Origin: SAR92 clade bacterium | GTDB lineage: Bacteria > Pseudomonadota > Gammaproteobacteria > Pseudomonadales > Porticoccaceae | Direction of reading: 5' to 3' | Length of the DNA: 11,114 nt | NCBI GenBank assembly: GCA_018607545.1 | Contig: JABBBF010000195.1 | Location: forward strand, 1 to 11,114 | In this document: positions 1-6,991 of the stretch, piece by piece | How positions within the stretch are numbered: position 1 is the first letter of the stretch | Layout: each line of letters opens with the position of its first letter | The notes under the pieces: model-generated | The model's database searches: none | What the model saw: only the letters and a program-made list of their open reading frames with translations | What the model was told of the DNA's origin: nothing | Program-made: the position numbers and the translations under genes

Positions 1-13
1 TGCGAATGTCCAT
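1..13 (-). CDS. accB: Biotin carboxyl carrier protein of acetyl-CoA carboxylase, first codons only (partial)
   Basis: Only the start of this gene lies in the window, running off the left edge on the minus strand. Four full codons are visible and read M-D-I-R, the typical N-terminus of gammaproteobacterial AccB. A Shine-Dalgarno-like GAGAG sits 6 bases upstream of the ATG (plus-strand positions 20-24). The gene begins 20 bases after the aroQ stop, and aroQ-accB-accC is a widespread conserved operon order, which carries most of the weight of this call. AccB carries the biotin cofactor for acetyl-CoA carboxylase, the first step of fatty acid synthesis. The biotinyl domain is outside the window, so the identity rests on position and four residues. 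Confidence 0.8.
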
Positions 14-33
14 GAATATCTCTCGTTCTGGGA

Positions 34-474
34 TTAATGATCAAGCTTGCTGTGCGCTGCTTGCAGAGCCAGCTGGTAACTTTTAGATCCGAAGCCGCAA
101 ATAACGCCTTCAGCAATATCTGAAAAATAGGAGTGATGACGGAATGCTTCGCGGGCGAAAACATTCGACAGATGCACTTCTATAAAGGGTATCTCTACAC
201 CGAGCAGGGCATCGCGAAGAGCGACGCTGGTATGCGTGAAGGCACCGGGGTTGATAATAATAAAGCTGACATCTTCTTTTTTGGCATCGTGAATATGCTG
301 GATCAGCTCAAACTCGGCATTGCTCTGAACAGCGGAGAGGCTGTGACCAGCATCTGTGGCTTGAGCGGTCAGGGTTTGGTTAATATCCTCAAGGGTCTCT
401 GCGCCGTAGAGTTCCGGCTCTCGAGATCCGAGCAAATTTAGATTGGGTCCGTGAATTACCAGTATTGATGCCAT
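34..474 (-). CDS. aroQ: Type II 3-dehydroquinate dehydratase
   Basis: This 146-residue cytoplasmic enzyme dehydrates 3-dehydroquinate to 3-dehydroshikimate in the shikimate pathway to aromatic amino acids. The length is normal for the type II family. The N-terminal strand-loop HGPNLNLLG (residues 8-16) is intact, and all expected catalytic residues are visible: Arg18 and Tyr23 of the flexible lid (SREPELYG), Asn75 in [10 protein letters not shown], His101 in EVHLSN and Arg112. The ATG at 474 gives the standard N-terminus; a weak GGGAAA ribosome-binding site lies about 8 bases upstream. The stop is 20 bases before accB, so the two are almost certainly cotranscribed. It lies downstream of dsbD on the same strand, but the 318-base gap with a candidate terminator suggests it has its own promoter. 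Confidence 0.97.
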   Translation of the reverse strand: MASILVIHGPNLNLLGSREPELYGAETLEDINQTLTAQATDAGHSLSAVQSNAEFELIQHIHDAKKEDVSFIIINPGAFTHTSVALRDALLGVEIPFIEVHLSNVFAREAFRHHSYFSDIAEGVICGFGSKSYQLALQAAHSKLDH

Positions 475-562
475 AAACAGTATTTCCCGATTACCTTTTG
501 CGTGCAGTTCTAATTAGTGCGGGAAGTCTGCCCGAAAATAAAACAGCTGTCCACGAATAGAT

Positions 563-600
563 AAAAAAAACCATTTTTCGACGAAATTTACAGAAAATGG
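563..600 (-). terminator. Possible rho-independent terminator downstream of dsbD
   Basis: On the minus strand CCATTTT (plus 594-600) can pair with AAAATGG (plus 571-577), and the stem is followed directly by eight T residues (plus 563-570). The layout is that of an intrinsic terminator, but the stem is short, AT-rich and has a loop of about 16 bases, so strength is doubtful. It lies about 190 bases past the dsbD stop and would separate dsbD from aroQ. Confidence 0.4.
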
Positions 601-664
601 CGACGAAAACTGTATTTTTTATGATTTTAATGCGCAGGTGTTTTGTTGAAGTGCGACGTTTAGG

Positions 665-705
665 CTTTTTAAGGGGCTTTTCTGCGAAAAAGCGCCCTAA
701 AAAAG
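665..705. repeat. Long imperfect inverted repeat (hairpin) after dsbD
   Basis: The arms 665-681 and 687-705 pair with one A-A mismatch and one bulged G around a loop of about 5 bases (CTGCG). The pairing can be extended by a few bases on each side (661-709, TAG/CTA). It lies about 90 bases past the dsbD stop. There is no U-tract after either arm, so it is not a textbook intrinsic terminator; it could protect the 3' end of the dsbD mRNA or form part of a larger termination region. Confidence 0.55.
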
Positions 706-792
706 CTAAAATCGGCTAAATTCTATTAACTTCTCCGAAATTGCCGTTAAAATAAGCTAAAAGTCGATAAAGATTCGCAAAAGGTAAAAAAT

Positions 793-2520
793 TTATCTAG
801 ATGCCTTGGTTAAGGCCTCAATAACCATCGATTCGCTAAGAATTTGTGGCAGAATCTGCGCCGGCCCAGAGCCGCGCGGGTAAACTAGATAGAGCGGTAC
901 ACCGCTGCGCTGAAATTGATTTAGCAGTGCCGTGATCTGCGGGTCACTGTTCGTCCAGTCGCCCTTTAGGTAGACAATTCCCTGATTATCCATCAGCTGC
1001 GCCAGCCTTTCTGAGCCCAGCGCCACCCGCTCATTAACCAGGCAGGTGATACACCAGTCGGCGGTCAGGTTGATAAATACCGGCTGGCCGGAGCTGCGCA
1101 GCTCGGCCAGTCGCTGTGGACTGTAGGTTTCGAAAGCTGGCTTTTCAGCATCCTTGGAAAGGGTCACAACAGGGGCTGCCAGAGCGGCGCCGAGCACAGC
1201 GACAGCAATTAGCTTGCCCGCTGGTTTGACGCTTAATTTCCAAAGCCATAGCCCCATCACCAGCAATACCAGCCCAGTGATCACCGCAGCGGCCACATCC
1301 ATGGAGGTCTGTCTTCCCGCTACCCAGAGCAGCCATACGGCAGTTATATAAAGCGGGAAGGCGAGGAATTGCTTAAAGGTATCCATCCATGCGCCTGGTC
1401 GCGGCAGGCGTTTGCTTAAGCCGGGAATCCATGCCAACAGAATAAATGGCAGAGCCATACCCAAACCCAGACAGGCGAAAACCAGCAGTGCCACATAGGT
1501 CGGTTGTGAGATCGCAAAGCCCAGCGCCGGGCCCATAAAAGGGGCTGTGCAGGGACTGGCAATTGTGGTCGCCAGAACGCCAGTCATAAACGACGACATC
1601 AGTCCCTCTTGGCGTTTTGATAGCTGACCCAGTGCCATCAGGTTGCTGCCAATTTCCAGGTATCCAGAGAGGCCGAGTCCCATGACAAAAAACAGATAAA
1701 CCAGAAAGATAACAAATAGCGGCGACTGCAGCTGGAAGCCCCAGCCAATGCTCTCACCGGCAGCGCGCAGTGCCAGCATCAGAACTGCGATGGCAACAAA
1801 GCTCAATACCACGCCAGCGGTGTAGACCAAGCCATGTATATGTCGGCTGCGGGTGCTTTGATGGGTGGTGGTAAAACTTAAAACCTTGATCGATAGAATT
1901 GGAAACACGCAGGGCATCAGGTTGAGAATCATTCCTCCGAGCAGGGCGAAAAGTAGAACAGCCGCCAGGGAAAGAGTCTCTGTAGAATTTTGCTTCTGCT
2001 GTTCTGGTGGCTCGCTGCTGATATCCACAGCGCCAGACTGCAGGTCGACCTCAAGCCACTGTTTATAGGGCGGGTAACAGAGGCCGGCATCCGCGCAGCC
2101 CTGGGATTCAATCTGTAGATGAAGTTTGTCGCCGGTTGAGCGAAAGGGAAGTCGCACTGTAGTTTGTGAATAGTAAACCTCAAGTTCCTTCTCAAAGAAC
2201 TCATCCCACTTAACGATGCCGCTGGCAAAAATCGGTGCCTGCAGCTCAAGACTGCTATCGAGAGATCTAAAGTCGAAGCGATCGCGGTATAAGTAATAGC
2301 CGTCGCGAATATCCCAGTTGAAGATCAGCTGCTGTTCTTCAACTATCAGGTTAAATTGATAGGCCTGTTCGACCGGAACAAATTCTGCGCTGCTGGAGAA
2401 TGTATTAGAGGGGCTAAGAGAGTTGCTGCCAAATTCCTCTCCGAACAGGTTTTCGGTTGCCGCTGTCGCATTGGCAAGCAGAGTGAGGCAGAAAAAAATA
2501 ATTCGCAAGCTGATGTTCAT
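793..2520 (-). CDS. dsbD: Thiol:disulfide interchange protein DsbD
   Basis: DsbD carries electrons from cytoplasmic thioredoxin across the inner membrane to periplasmic thiol proteins. From the chosen start the protein is 575 residues. A signal peptide (MNISLRIIFFCLTLLANATA) is followed by the periplasmic alpha domain with its cysteine pair (Cys142 and Cys148 in GCADAGLCYPPY). The multi-spanning beta domain (about 185-455) carries Cys204 (LMPCVFP) and Cys324 (SPCTAPF), and the C-terminal thioredoxin-like gamma domain has W-C-I-T-C (Cys490, Cys493) and a cis-proline region SGVP near 542. All six redox cysteines are present. I chose the ATG at 2520 because it puts the signal peptide at the N-terminus and has GGA 6 bases upstream; an in-frame ATG at 2544 would add 8 residues. 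Divergent from the copper chaperone gene, with which a thiol-dependent copper delivery link is plausible (inference). Confidence 0.96.
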   Translation of the reverse strand: MNISLRIIFFCLTLLANATAATENLFGEEFGSNSLSPSNTFSSSAEFVPVEQAYQFNLIVEEQQLIFNWDIRDGYYLYRDRFDFRSLDSSLELQAPIFASGIVKWDEFFEKELEVYYSQTTVRLPFRSTGDKLHLQIESQGCADAGLCYPPYKQWLEVDLQSGAVDISSEPPEQQKQNSTETLSLAAVLLFALLGGMILNLMPCVFPILSIKVLSFTTTHQSTRSRHIHGLVYTAGVVLSFVAIAVLMLALRAAGESIGWGFQLQSPLFVIFLVYLFFVMGLGLSGYLEIGSNLMALGQLSKRQEGLMSSFMTGVLATTIASPCTAPFMGPALGFAISQPTYVALLVFACLGLGMALPFILLAWIPGLSKRLPRPGAWMDTFKQFLAFPLYITAVWLLWVAGRQTSMDVAAAVITGLVLLVMGLWLWKLSVKPAGKLIAVAVLGAALAAPVVTLSKDAEKPAFETYSPQRLAELRSSGQPVFINLTADWCITCLVNERVALGSERLAQLMDNQGIVYLKGDWTNSDPQITALLNQFQRSGVPLYLVYPRGSGPAQILPQILSESMVIEALTKASR

Positions 2521-2529
2521 AATAGATCC

Positions 2530-2567
2530 GGGCATTTTTACCATAGGGCATCTTTACCAAAGGGCAT
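2530..2567. repeat. 16-bp tandem repeat covering the dsbD leader and alternative start
   Basis: Read on the minus strand, two consecutive 16-base units, ATGCCCTTTGGTAAAG (2552-2567) and ATGCCCTATGGTAAAA (2536-2551), are followed by a third partial copy ATGCCC (2530-2535). The two full units differ at two positions. The array contains the upstream in-frame ATG codon at 2544 and borders the candidate -10 box, so it is probably leader sequence rather than coding. Confidence 0.8.
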
Positions 2568-2571
2568 TATA
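2566..2571 (-). promoter_or_regulatory. Candidate -10 box for dsbD
   Basis: A perfect TATAAT is present on the minus strand 45 bases upstream of the chosen dsbD ATG. Transcription from it would begin near 2559 and give a leader of about 40 bases. No good -35 hexamer is found at 16-18 bases, so the promoter would be weak or activator-dependent. Confidence 0.4.
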
Positions 2572-2719
2572 GTGCAGGGTATTAGCTGAGTGTTTGAATA
2601 TCTTTTATTGGAACCTCAGCGCTCACTATAGTTTGCCCTGTTGTTTGAGCGAGAGTTTAAGTAATAATTAGCCGTGGGAATAAAAACTGTTTACGGGAGC
2701 GATTAACATTCATATCACA

Positions 2720-2728
2720 TGCTATAGT
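2720..2728 (+). promoter_or_regulatory. Candidate extended -10 promoter for the copper chaperone operon
   Basis: TGCTATAGT matches the extended -10 pattern (TG, one base, then TATAGT, five of six to consensus). It lies close to the start: the predicted transcript would begin only about 10 bases before the ATG at 2745, just enough for the AAGGA ribosome-binding site at 2735-2739. A second TATAGT at 2627-2632 could serve a longer leader. Neither has a convincing -35, so the real start point is unsettled. Confidence 0.3.
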
Positions 2729-2744
2729 TTGAGCAAGGATTCCT

Positions 2745-3302
2745 ATGAAAAAATCAATATTTAACAGTTTATTATTTGGCTTCGCCAGCTGCGCAGTTGT
2801 CAGTCTTGTCTCGGCAGAAGGCCTGTCCGCAGAGCAAGCCTATATTCGGGCCATGCCTCCGGGTCAGCAGGTGACAGCAGCCTTTCTCAAGTTGGTCAAC
2901 AACAGTGATGGAGCCTGCAAAGTTACCGGTGGCAGCTCACCTATAGCCACAGATATCCAGATTCACGAGCACCAGCACAGCGACGGCATGATGAAGATGC
3001 GTCCTCTACCCTCGGTGACTGTCGAAGCTGGGAAGAGCCTTCTCTTCGAACCCGGTCAACTGCACCTGATGTTGTTTGGTTTAGAGGCACCGCTAGTGCC
3101 CGGTCAGTCCCATGTCCTTGTACTAACTACAGAGGATTGCGGTCAGCTTTTGATTCAGGCTGAAGTTCGCAGTCTGTTTAAAAGTAAACCGCCAGGCCAT
3201 AAAGGCCATGACCACGACTCTCACGACCACAGCGCCCATGCTCATAAAGGCCATGACCATAAAATGCATGGCGATCATAAAAAGCAGGACAGCAGAAAAT
3301 GA
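2745..3302 (+). CDS. Periplasmic copper chaperone PCu(A)C with His-rich tail
   Basis: This 185-residue exported protein belongs to the PCu(A)C (DUF461) family, which binds Cu(I) in the periplasm and helps load the CuA centre of cytochrome oxidase. A signal peptide (about 1-24, ending VSA) is followed by the cupredoxin-like domain. The family copper motif H-x10-M-x21-H-x-M is exact: His74, Met85, His107, Met109. Cys58 and a cysteine near residue 129 (TEDCGQ) could form a disulfide. After about residue 149 comes a tail with 11 histidines, rich in HDH and HKGHDH, which is longer and more His-dense than the core domain needs and probably binds extra Cu or Zn. AAGGA lies 5 bases before the ATG. 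The stop overlaps the next gene by 4 bases, and dsbD lies divergently upstream. Confidence 0.93.
   Translation: MKKSIFNSLLFGFASCAVVSLVSAEGLSAEQAYIRAMPPGQQVTAAFLKLVNNSDGACKVTGGSSPIATDIQIHEHQHSDGMMKMRPLPSVTVEAGKSLLFEPGQLHLMLFGLEAPLVPGQSHVLVLTTEDCGQLLIQAEVRSLFKSKPPGHKGHDHDSHDHSAHAHKGHDHKMHGDHKKQDSRK
3198..3260 (+). repeat. In-frame 17-base direct repeats coding the His-rich tail
   Basis: CATAAAGGCCATGACCA occurs at 3198-3214 and again at 3243-3259, exactly 45 bases (15 codons) apart, encoding H-K-G-H-D-H both times. The identity at the DNA level suggests the tail grew by a recent internal duplication. Confidence 0.75.
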
Positions 3303-4369
3303 GATTTTGGCGTCGACTAAAAATGGCCGGACAAAAACCATTTCTCGATTCCAACGAAGAAATAACTGATGGCTATGTCGACCAGAAAAAATCCAAAACC
3401 CTGCGCAACGGACTCGCCGCCTTACTAATTCTTCTGTTATTAATTACTGGACTGGGTTGGTACTGGAGCAGTGAGCCGGATCTGTTTGATGTTCGAGAGC
3501 AGACGGCAAAAATTATTGGCGAACAAGAGCCCGTGGTCGGCGCGACCACTACGGCCACTCTAATTCACAGTATAGAAACATTGCTGCACAAACCGGGCGG
3601 TTATCTGAGTAACGATCTTCTGCCGCCGGGCGTGCTGCTGGATAATATTCCCAGCTGGGAATTCGGTGTCCTAGTGCAGATGCGCGATCTCAGCAAAGCC
3701 ATGCGCGAAGCCTTTAGTCGCTCTCAGTCCCAGTCCACAGAAGATGCCGATCTGGCGATAGCCGAACCGCGCTTTCATATAGACCACAGAAGCTGGGCAG
3801 TGCCCTGGCCGGAATCGGAATATGCCGAGGGGCAGGAGTATCTTGCTGCTTATCTGCAGCGGCTGATGGACAGTCAGGCCTACGATGCGCAATTTTTTGC
3901 CCGCGCCGATAACCTACGCTATTGGCTGGGTACTGTAGAGACTCGATTGGGCAGTCTCTCCCAGCGGCTCTCCGCCAGTGTCGGCCAGCGACGCATCAAT
4001 ACAGATCTCTCCGGCGATGCAGCGGGCCGCCAGTCCACTCGAGCATCTGCAGAAGTGGTGGTGAAAACCAGCTGGCTGGAGATAGATAACGTTTTCTATG
4101 AAGCTCGAGGCACTACCTGGGCGCTTCTGCACTTCTTAAAGGCGGCCGAAGTCGACTTTGCCGAGGTGCTGGCGCGAAAGAATGCGCGTGCCAGTCTCCA
4201 GCAGATTATTCGTGAGCTGGAAATGAGCCAGCAACCGGTTCATGCGCCGGTTATAGTTAATGGTGAAGGCTTTGGTTTGCTGGCCAATCACTCGCTGGTT
4301 ATGGCCTCTTATATCAGTCGCGCCAATGCGGCAATAATTGATTTACGGGAGCTTCTCTCGCAGGGTTAA
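3299..4369 (+). CDS. DUF2333 family membrane-anchored protein of unknown function
   Basis: A 356-residue protein that I recognise as the DUF2333 family, found in Pseudomonas and related gammaproteobacteria; its function is not known. A basic cytoplasmic N-terminus (about 1-35) is followed by one transmembrane helix (about 36-56, rich in Leu/Ile) and a large, probably periplasmic domain. Conserved-looking stretches include the start of that domain (WYWSSEPDLFDV), TTTATLIHSIETLL, a KPGGYLSND-PPG segment, the SQSQSTED run, LRYWLGTVETRLGSLSQRLS and FYEARGTTWALLHFLKA. The ATG at 3299 overlaps the chaperone TGA stop as ATGA, which suggests translational coupling; a start at 3323 (MAGQKPF) is also possible. 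The tight pairing suggests an envelope role alongside the copper chaperone, but that is inference from position only. Confidence 0.88.
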   Translation: MRFWRRLKMAGQKPFLDSNEEITDGYVDQKKSKTLRNGLAALLILLLLITGLGWYWSSEPDLFDVREQTAKIIGEQEPVVGATTTATLIHSIETLLHKPGGYLSNDLLPPGVLLDNIPSWEFGVLVQMRDLSKAMREAFSRSQSQSTEDADLAIAEPRFHIDHRSWAVPWPESEYAEGQEYLAAYLQRLMDSQAYDAQFFARADNLRYWLGTVETRLGSLSQRLSASVGQRRINTDLSGDAAGRQSTRASAEVVVKTSWLEIDNVFYEARGTTWALLHFLKAAEVDFAEVLARKNARASLQQIIRELEMSQQPVHAPVIVNGEGFGLLANHSLVMASYISRANAAIIDLRELLSQG

Positions 4370-4442
4370 TTTTACAGGGACTACTGTTGAGGCAGATACT
4401 TAAGTTAAATCTCCCAAGGTAACCCTATCAAGGTAAAAAGGA

Positions 4443-6968
4443 ATGAATAATATTTTCCACATAAAGGGAGTTAGTGGAGCCGGATCTGAGTTGAGCCGGG
4501 CCCTGGTTGCGGCGCGCTTAAAAGGCGGGGTGATGGTGGTAGACCGCAACTTTAGAGTTGTGATGATCGATCGCAAGGCTGCCGAGTTTTGCGCAGTTTC
4601 CCCCGGGCAATCCCAAGGTAAGCGTTTCTATGCGTTATTTCCCGCCCTTCTAGGTACAGAATTTGCCGCCAGCCTGCATCAGGTCGCCGGCACCCTCGGT
4701 GCCAGACGCTGCTCGCGCCCCGCAGATAATTCCCTACTGGATCAGTTTGTGGAAGCCTTTTCCAGGGATCACTCGATGCTGCTGGGTATATCAATTAAGG
4801 CTTATGAGGACGCCTCAAATATCTATGGCCTGATACAGCTAAGGTTACAAAACCTGCCCCAGGAATCTCAACAGAACAATATCACCCAGCGAGCGAGCGA
4901 AGATTTATCTGCTGCAGCGCCGGCAAATGCCGAGCAACAGAAAAACGCATTTCTTCTCGACAGCAATTCGGCATACATTATTACTGATCGATACGGATTT
5001 GTTTCGCGGCTAAGTGAGGCGGCAGAGAAACTATTTGCCTACAGTAATAATCTGCTGGCTGGCAGTTCGGTGCGAATTTTATTTCCCGGACTCGATGAGA
5101 TGGACAGTCTCGATTTAAGAGAAAATTTTGCCAGCCTGAGGGATCAGCATATTCAGGGTTATGTGCTTGCAGCCACCTCCCAGGGAGAAAGCCGCTATCT
5201 GGATATAACCCTGTTTGCCAGTGCCGAGAGGGAAGATGAGCTGATTATTGTCTGCCGCGACTGGACCCATGCCAGTCAGCAGGCCGATGACCTTATCAAT
5301 CGTGGCCGGCTGTTTGATTTAACCTCTCGGCATATAGCCGATGGTGTATTGATGGTCGATGCCGAAGGCTTTCTGGTCGAGATGAATCCGATTGCCGAAC
5401 AGCTGTTGGGTTTTGAATTGGACAAATCCAAGCCGACCCAGATTCATGTCGCCATGCCACTGGCCAATGAAGATACCGGCATTACCGTCACACCGGTTCA
5501 CGACGCTCTTCATAAAGCGCTGAATGTCGAGTCCAACCAGTCGCTGTTATTAAAGGTGCGCGGCGCAACACCGATGAGCGTTGCCGTGTCTGCATTTCCG
5601 CTGCGCGATTCAATGGGCAGAATAACCAAGTGCCTGGTTATTTTCAGACCGCTCAGCGAAGCGCGCAGAGTATCCAGTCGTCTAAAGTGGCAGGCTATGC
5701 ACGACCCATTAACCGGGCTGCCCAATCGCGCCTCGCTGGCCAAGCGCATTCAAAAGGCAATCGAGATTGCCCGGCTCGAGGGTGCTATTCATGCGCTGCT
5801 GTATATTGATCTCTACAACTTCTCGGTGATCAACGATACCAGCGGCCACCATGCCGGGGATGAGCTACTTAAACAGTTTGCCCATCTGCTGGTCAAACTG
5901 GCCGGCCCCAGCGATATAGCTGCGCGTATCGGCAATGATGAATTTGCGCTGTTACTGCACCGGGTAAATTACGACAAAGCCATGGCCCTGGCCGAGCAAA
6001 TACTCAATGAATTAAAAGAGCTGAGTATTCCCTGGGAGGGTGAGGTATTAAAAATCGGTGCCAGCATTGGCGGCATCCTGATTGATTCCGATGCAGTGTC
6101 AGATATTGACCTGATGATCTCCGCCGGCTCGTCCTGCGCCACCGCCCGCGACAAGGGCAGAAATAAAATTCACTTCCAGTCGTTTAATGAAGAGGTCGCC
6201 AAACGCCGCAGGCTCGCCACCAGCATGCCGAAAATAGTCTCGGCACTGGATGAAGATCGCTTTACCTTATTTGCCCAGCCGATAGTGCCGATGAACAGAG
6301 CCACCGGGCCAGCCAAATACTACGAAGTGCTGGTCAGAATGCGCGATAGTGACGGCAGTATTTTACAGCCCTCTGAATTTATTCCGGTCGCCGAACACTT
6401 TTCGCTGATTGATGATCTGGATAAATGGGTATTTAACCATTCACTAAAATTTTTGCAGATGTTAAAAGCCAAAGGTTCTGCGCTGCCCATGCTCTCGGTG
6501 AATTTATCCGGCAGCACAGTGGGTGATGAGAATGCCATTGATTATATTCTCAGTGGCTTTAGCGACAGTGGAATATCGCCCCGGCATATCCAGTTTGAGA
6601 TTACCGAGACTGCGGCGGTAAAGCATCTGCAGGAAGCCAAACGCTTGATCTCGACACTGAGGTCTGTAGGGGTGTCGATTGCCCTGGATGATTTTGGCAG
6701 TGGACTCTCTTCATTTGCCTATTTAAAAGAACTACCGATCGATTGCCTAAAAATTGACTCGAGTTTTATTCACACCATGGAGAATAGCGATGTTGATTAT
6801 TCGGTGGTCAGTACTATCAACCACCTCGGCCATATTATGAAAATTCCCACTGTGGCCGAGGGTGTCGAAAATGAAAAACAGCTAGAGCTATTAAAAAAAA
6901 TCGGTGTCGATTATCTGCAGGGATTTCTTTTTCAACATCCCCAGCCGCTAAATAAAATAACAGTCTAG
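4443..6968 (+). CDS. PAS-PAS-PAS-GGDEF-EAL cyclic-di-GMP signalling protein, probable phosphodiesterase
   Basis: An 841-residue protein that senses a signal and acts on the second messenger c-di-GMP. Three PAS-like domains lie at about 20-125, 170-278 and 288-408; no transmembrane helix is visible, so it is probably cytoplasmic. The GGDEF domain begins at D421-PLTGLPNR; its signature is G497-N-D-E-F instead of GGDEF, and the inhibitory-site arginine is missing (Gly488-P-S-D). It is therefore probably a weak or inactive cyclase, perhaps a GTP-binding regulatory domain. The EAL domain appears intact: E628-V-L in place of EAL, Asn687, Glu719, Asp749-Asp750-F-G, Lys770, Glu806 and Gln826. The net activity is thus likely c-di-GMP hydrolysis. 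It starts 73 bases after the DUF2333 gene, so cotranscription is possible but unproven. AAGG lies 9 bases before the ATG. The ligand of the PAS domains cannot be read from sequence. Confidence 0.95.
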   Translation: MNNIFHIKGVSGAGSELSRALVAARLKGGVMVVDRNFRVVMIDRKAAEFCAVSPGQSQGKRFYALFPALLGTEFAASLHQVAGTLGARRCSRPADNSLLDQFVEAFSRDHSMLLGISIKAYEDASNIYGLIQLRLQNLPQESQQNNITQRASEDLSAAAPANAEQQKNAFLLDSNSAYIITDRYGFVSRLSEAAEKLFAYSNNLLAGSSVRILFPGLDEMDSLDLRENFASLRDQHIQGYVLAATSQGESRYLDITLFASAEREDELIIVCRDWTHASQQADDLINRGRLFDLTSRHIADGVLMVDAEGFLVEMNPIAEQLLGFELDKSKPTQIHVAMPLANEDTGITVTPVHDALHKALNVESNQSLLLKVRGATPMSVAVSAFPLRDSMGRITKCLVIFRPLSEARRVSSRLKWQAMHDPLTGLPNRASLAKRIQKAIEIARLEGAIHALLYIDLYNFSVINDTSGHHAGDELLKQFAHLLVKLAGPSDIAARIGNDEFALLLHRVNYDKAMALAEQILNELKELSIPWEGEVLKIGASIGGILIDSDAVSDIDLMISAGSSCATARDKGRNKIHFQSFNEEVAKRRRLATSMPKIVSALDEDRFTLFAQPIVPMNRATGPAKYYEVLVRMRDSDGSILQPSEFIPVAEHFSLIDDLDKWVFNHSLKFLQMLKAKGSALPMLSVNLSGSTVGDENAIDYILSGFSDSGISPRHIQFEITETAAVKHLQEAKRLISTLRSVGVSIALDDFGSGLSSFAYLKELPIDCLKIDSSFIHTMENSDVDYSVVSTINHLGHIMKIPTVAEGVENEKQLELLKKIGVDYLQGFLFQHPQPLNKITV

Positions 6969-6991
6969 TGCTGCTATTTAAGTGCTTCTAG

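Larger units (their letters stand above)
475..792. other. AT-rich intergenic region between dsbD and aroQ with hairpins and short repeats
   Basis: No credible gene is present in this 318-base gap. It holds a possible rho-independent terminator for the minus strand (563-600), a long imperfect inverted repeat at 665-705 (arms CTTTTTAAGGGGCTTTT and AAAAAGCGCCCTAAAAAAG, short loop), and two related 18-base elements at 703-720 and 754-771 sharing AAGCTAAAA followed by a TCG core. The promoter for aroQ-accB should lie in about 475-560 reading leftwards, but I see only a weak candidate (TGGACA on the minus strand, 17 bases ahead of CAGACT). Confidence 0.6.

Noticed and set aside
133..441. Plus-strand open frame opposite aroQ
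   Set aside because: It lies fully antisense to a clearly conserved enzyme and shows no recognisable motif or ribosome-binding site; a coding shadow.
2585..2620. GCTGAG/CTCAGC inverted repeat in the dsbD-chaperone divergent gap as an operator
   Set aside because: Six-base arms with a 24-base spacer match no regulator site I can name; too weak to call.
3123..3341. Minus-strand open frame rich in Met/Val/Phe opposite the His-rich tail
   Set aside because: Its composition is the reverse complement of His/Asp codon repeats; no start signal and no family resemblance.
4374..4387. Inverted repeat ACAG/CTGT between the DUF2333 and GGDEF/EAL genes
   Set aside because: Only 4 pairs and no U-tract; expected by chance, so not called a terminator or operator.
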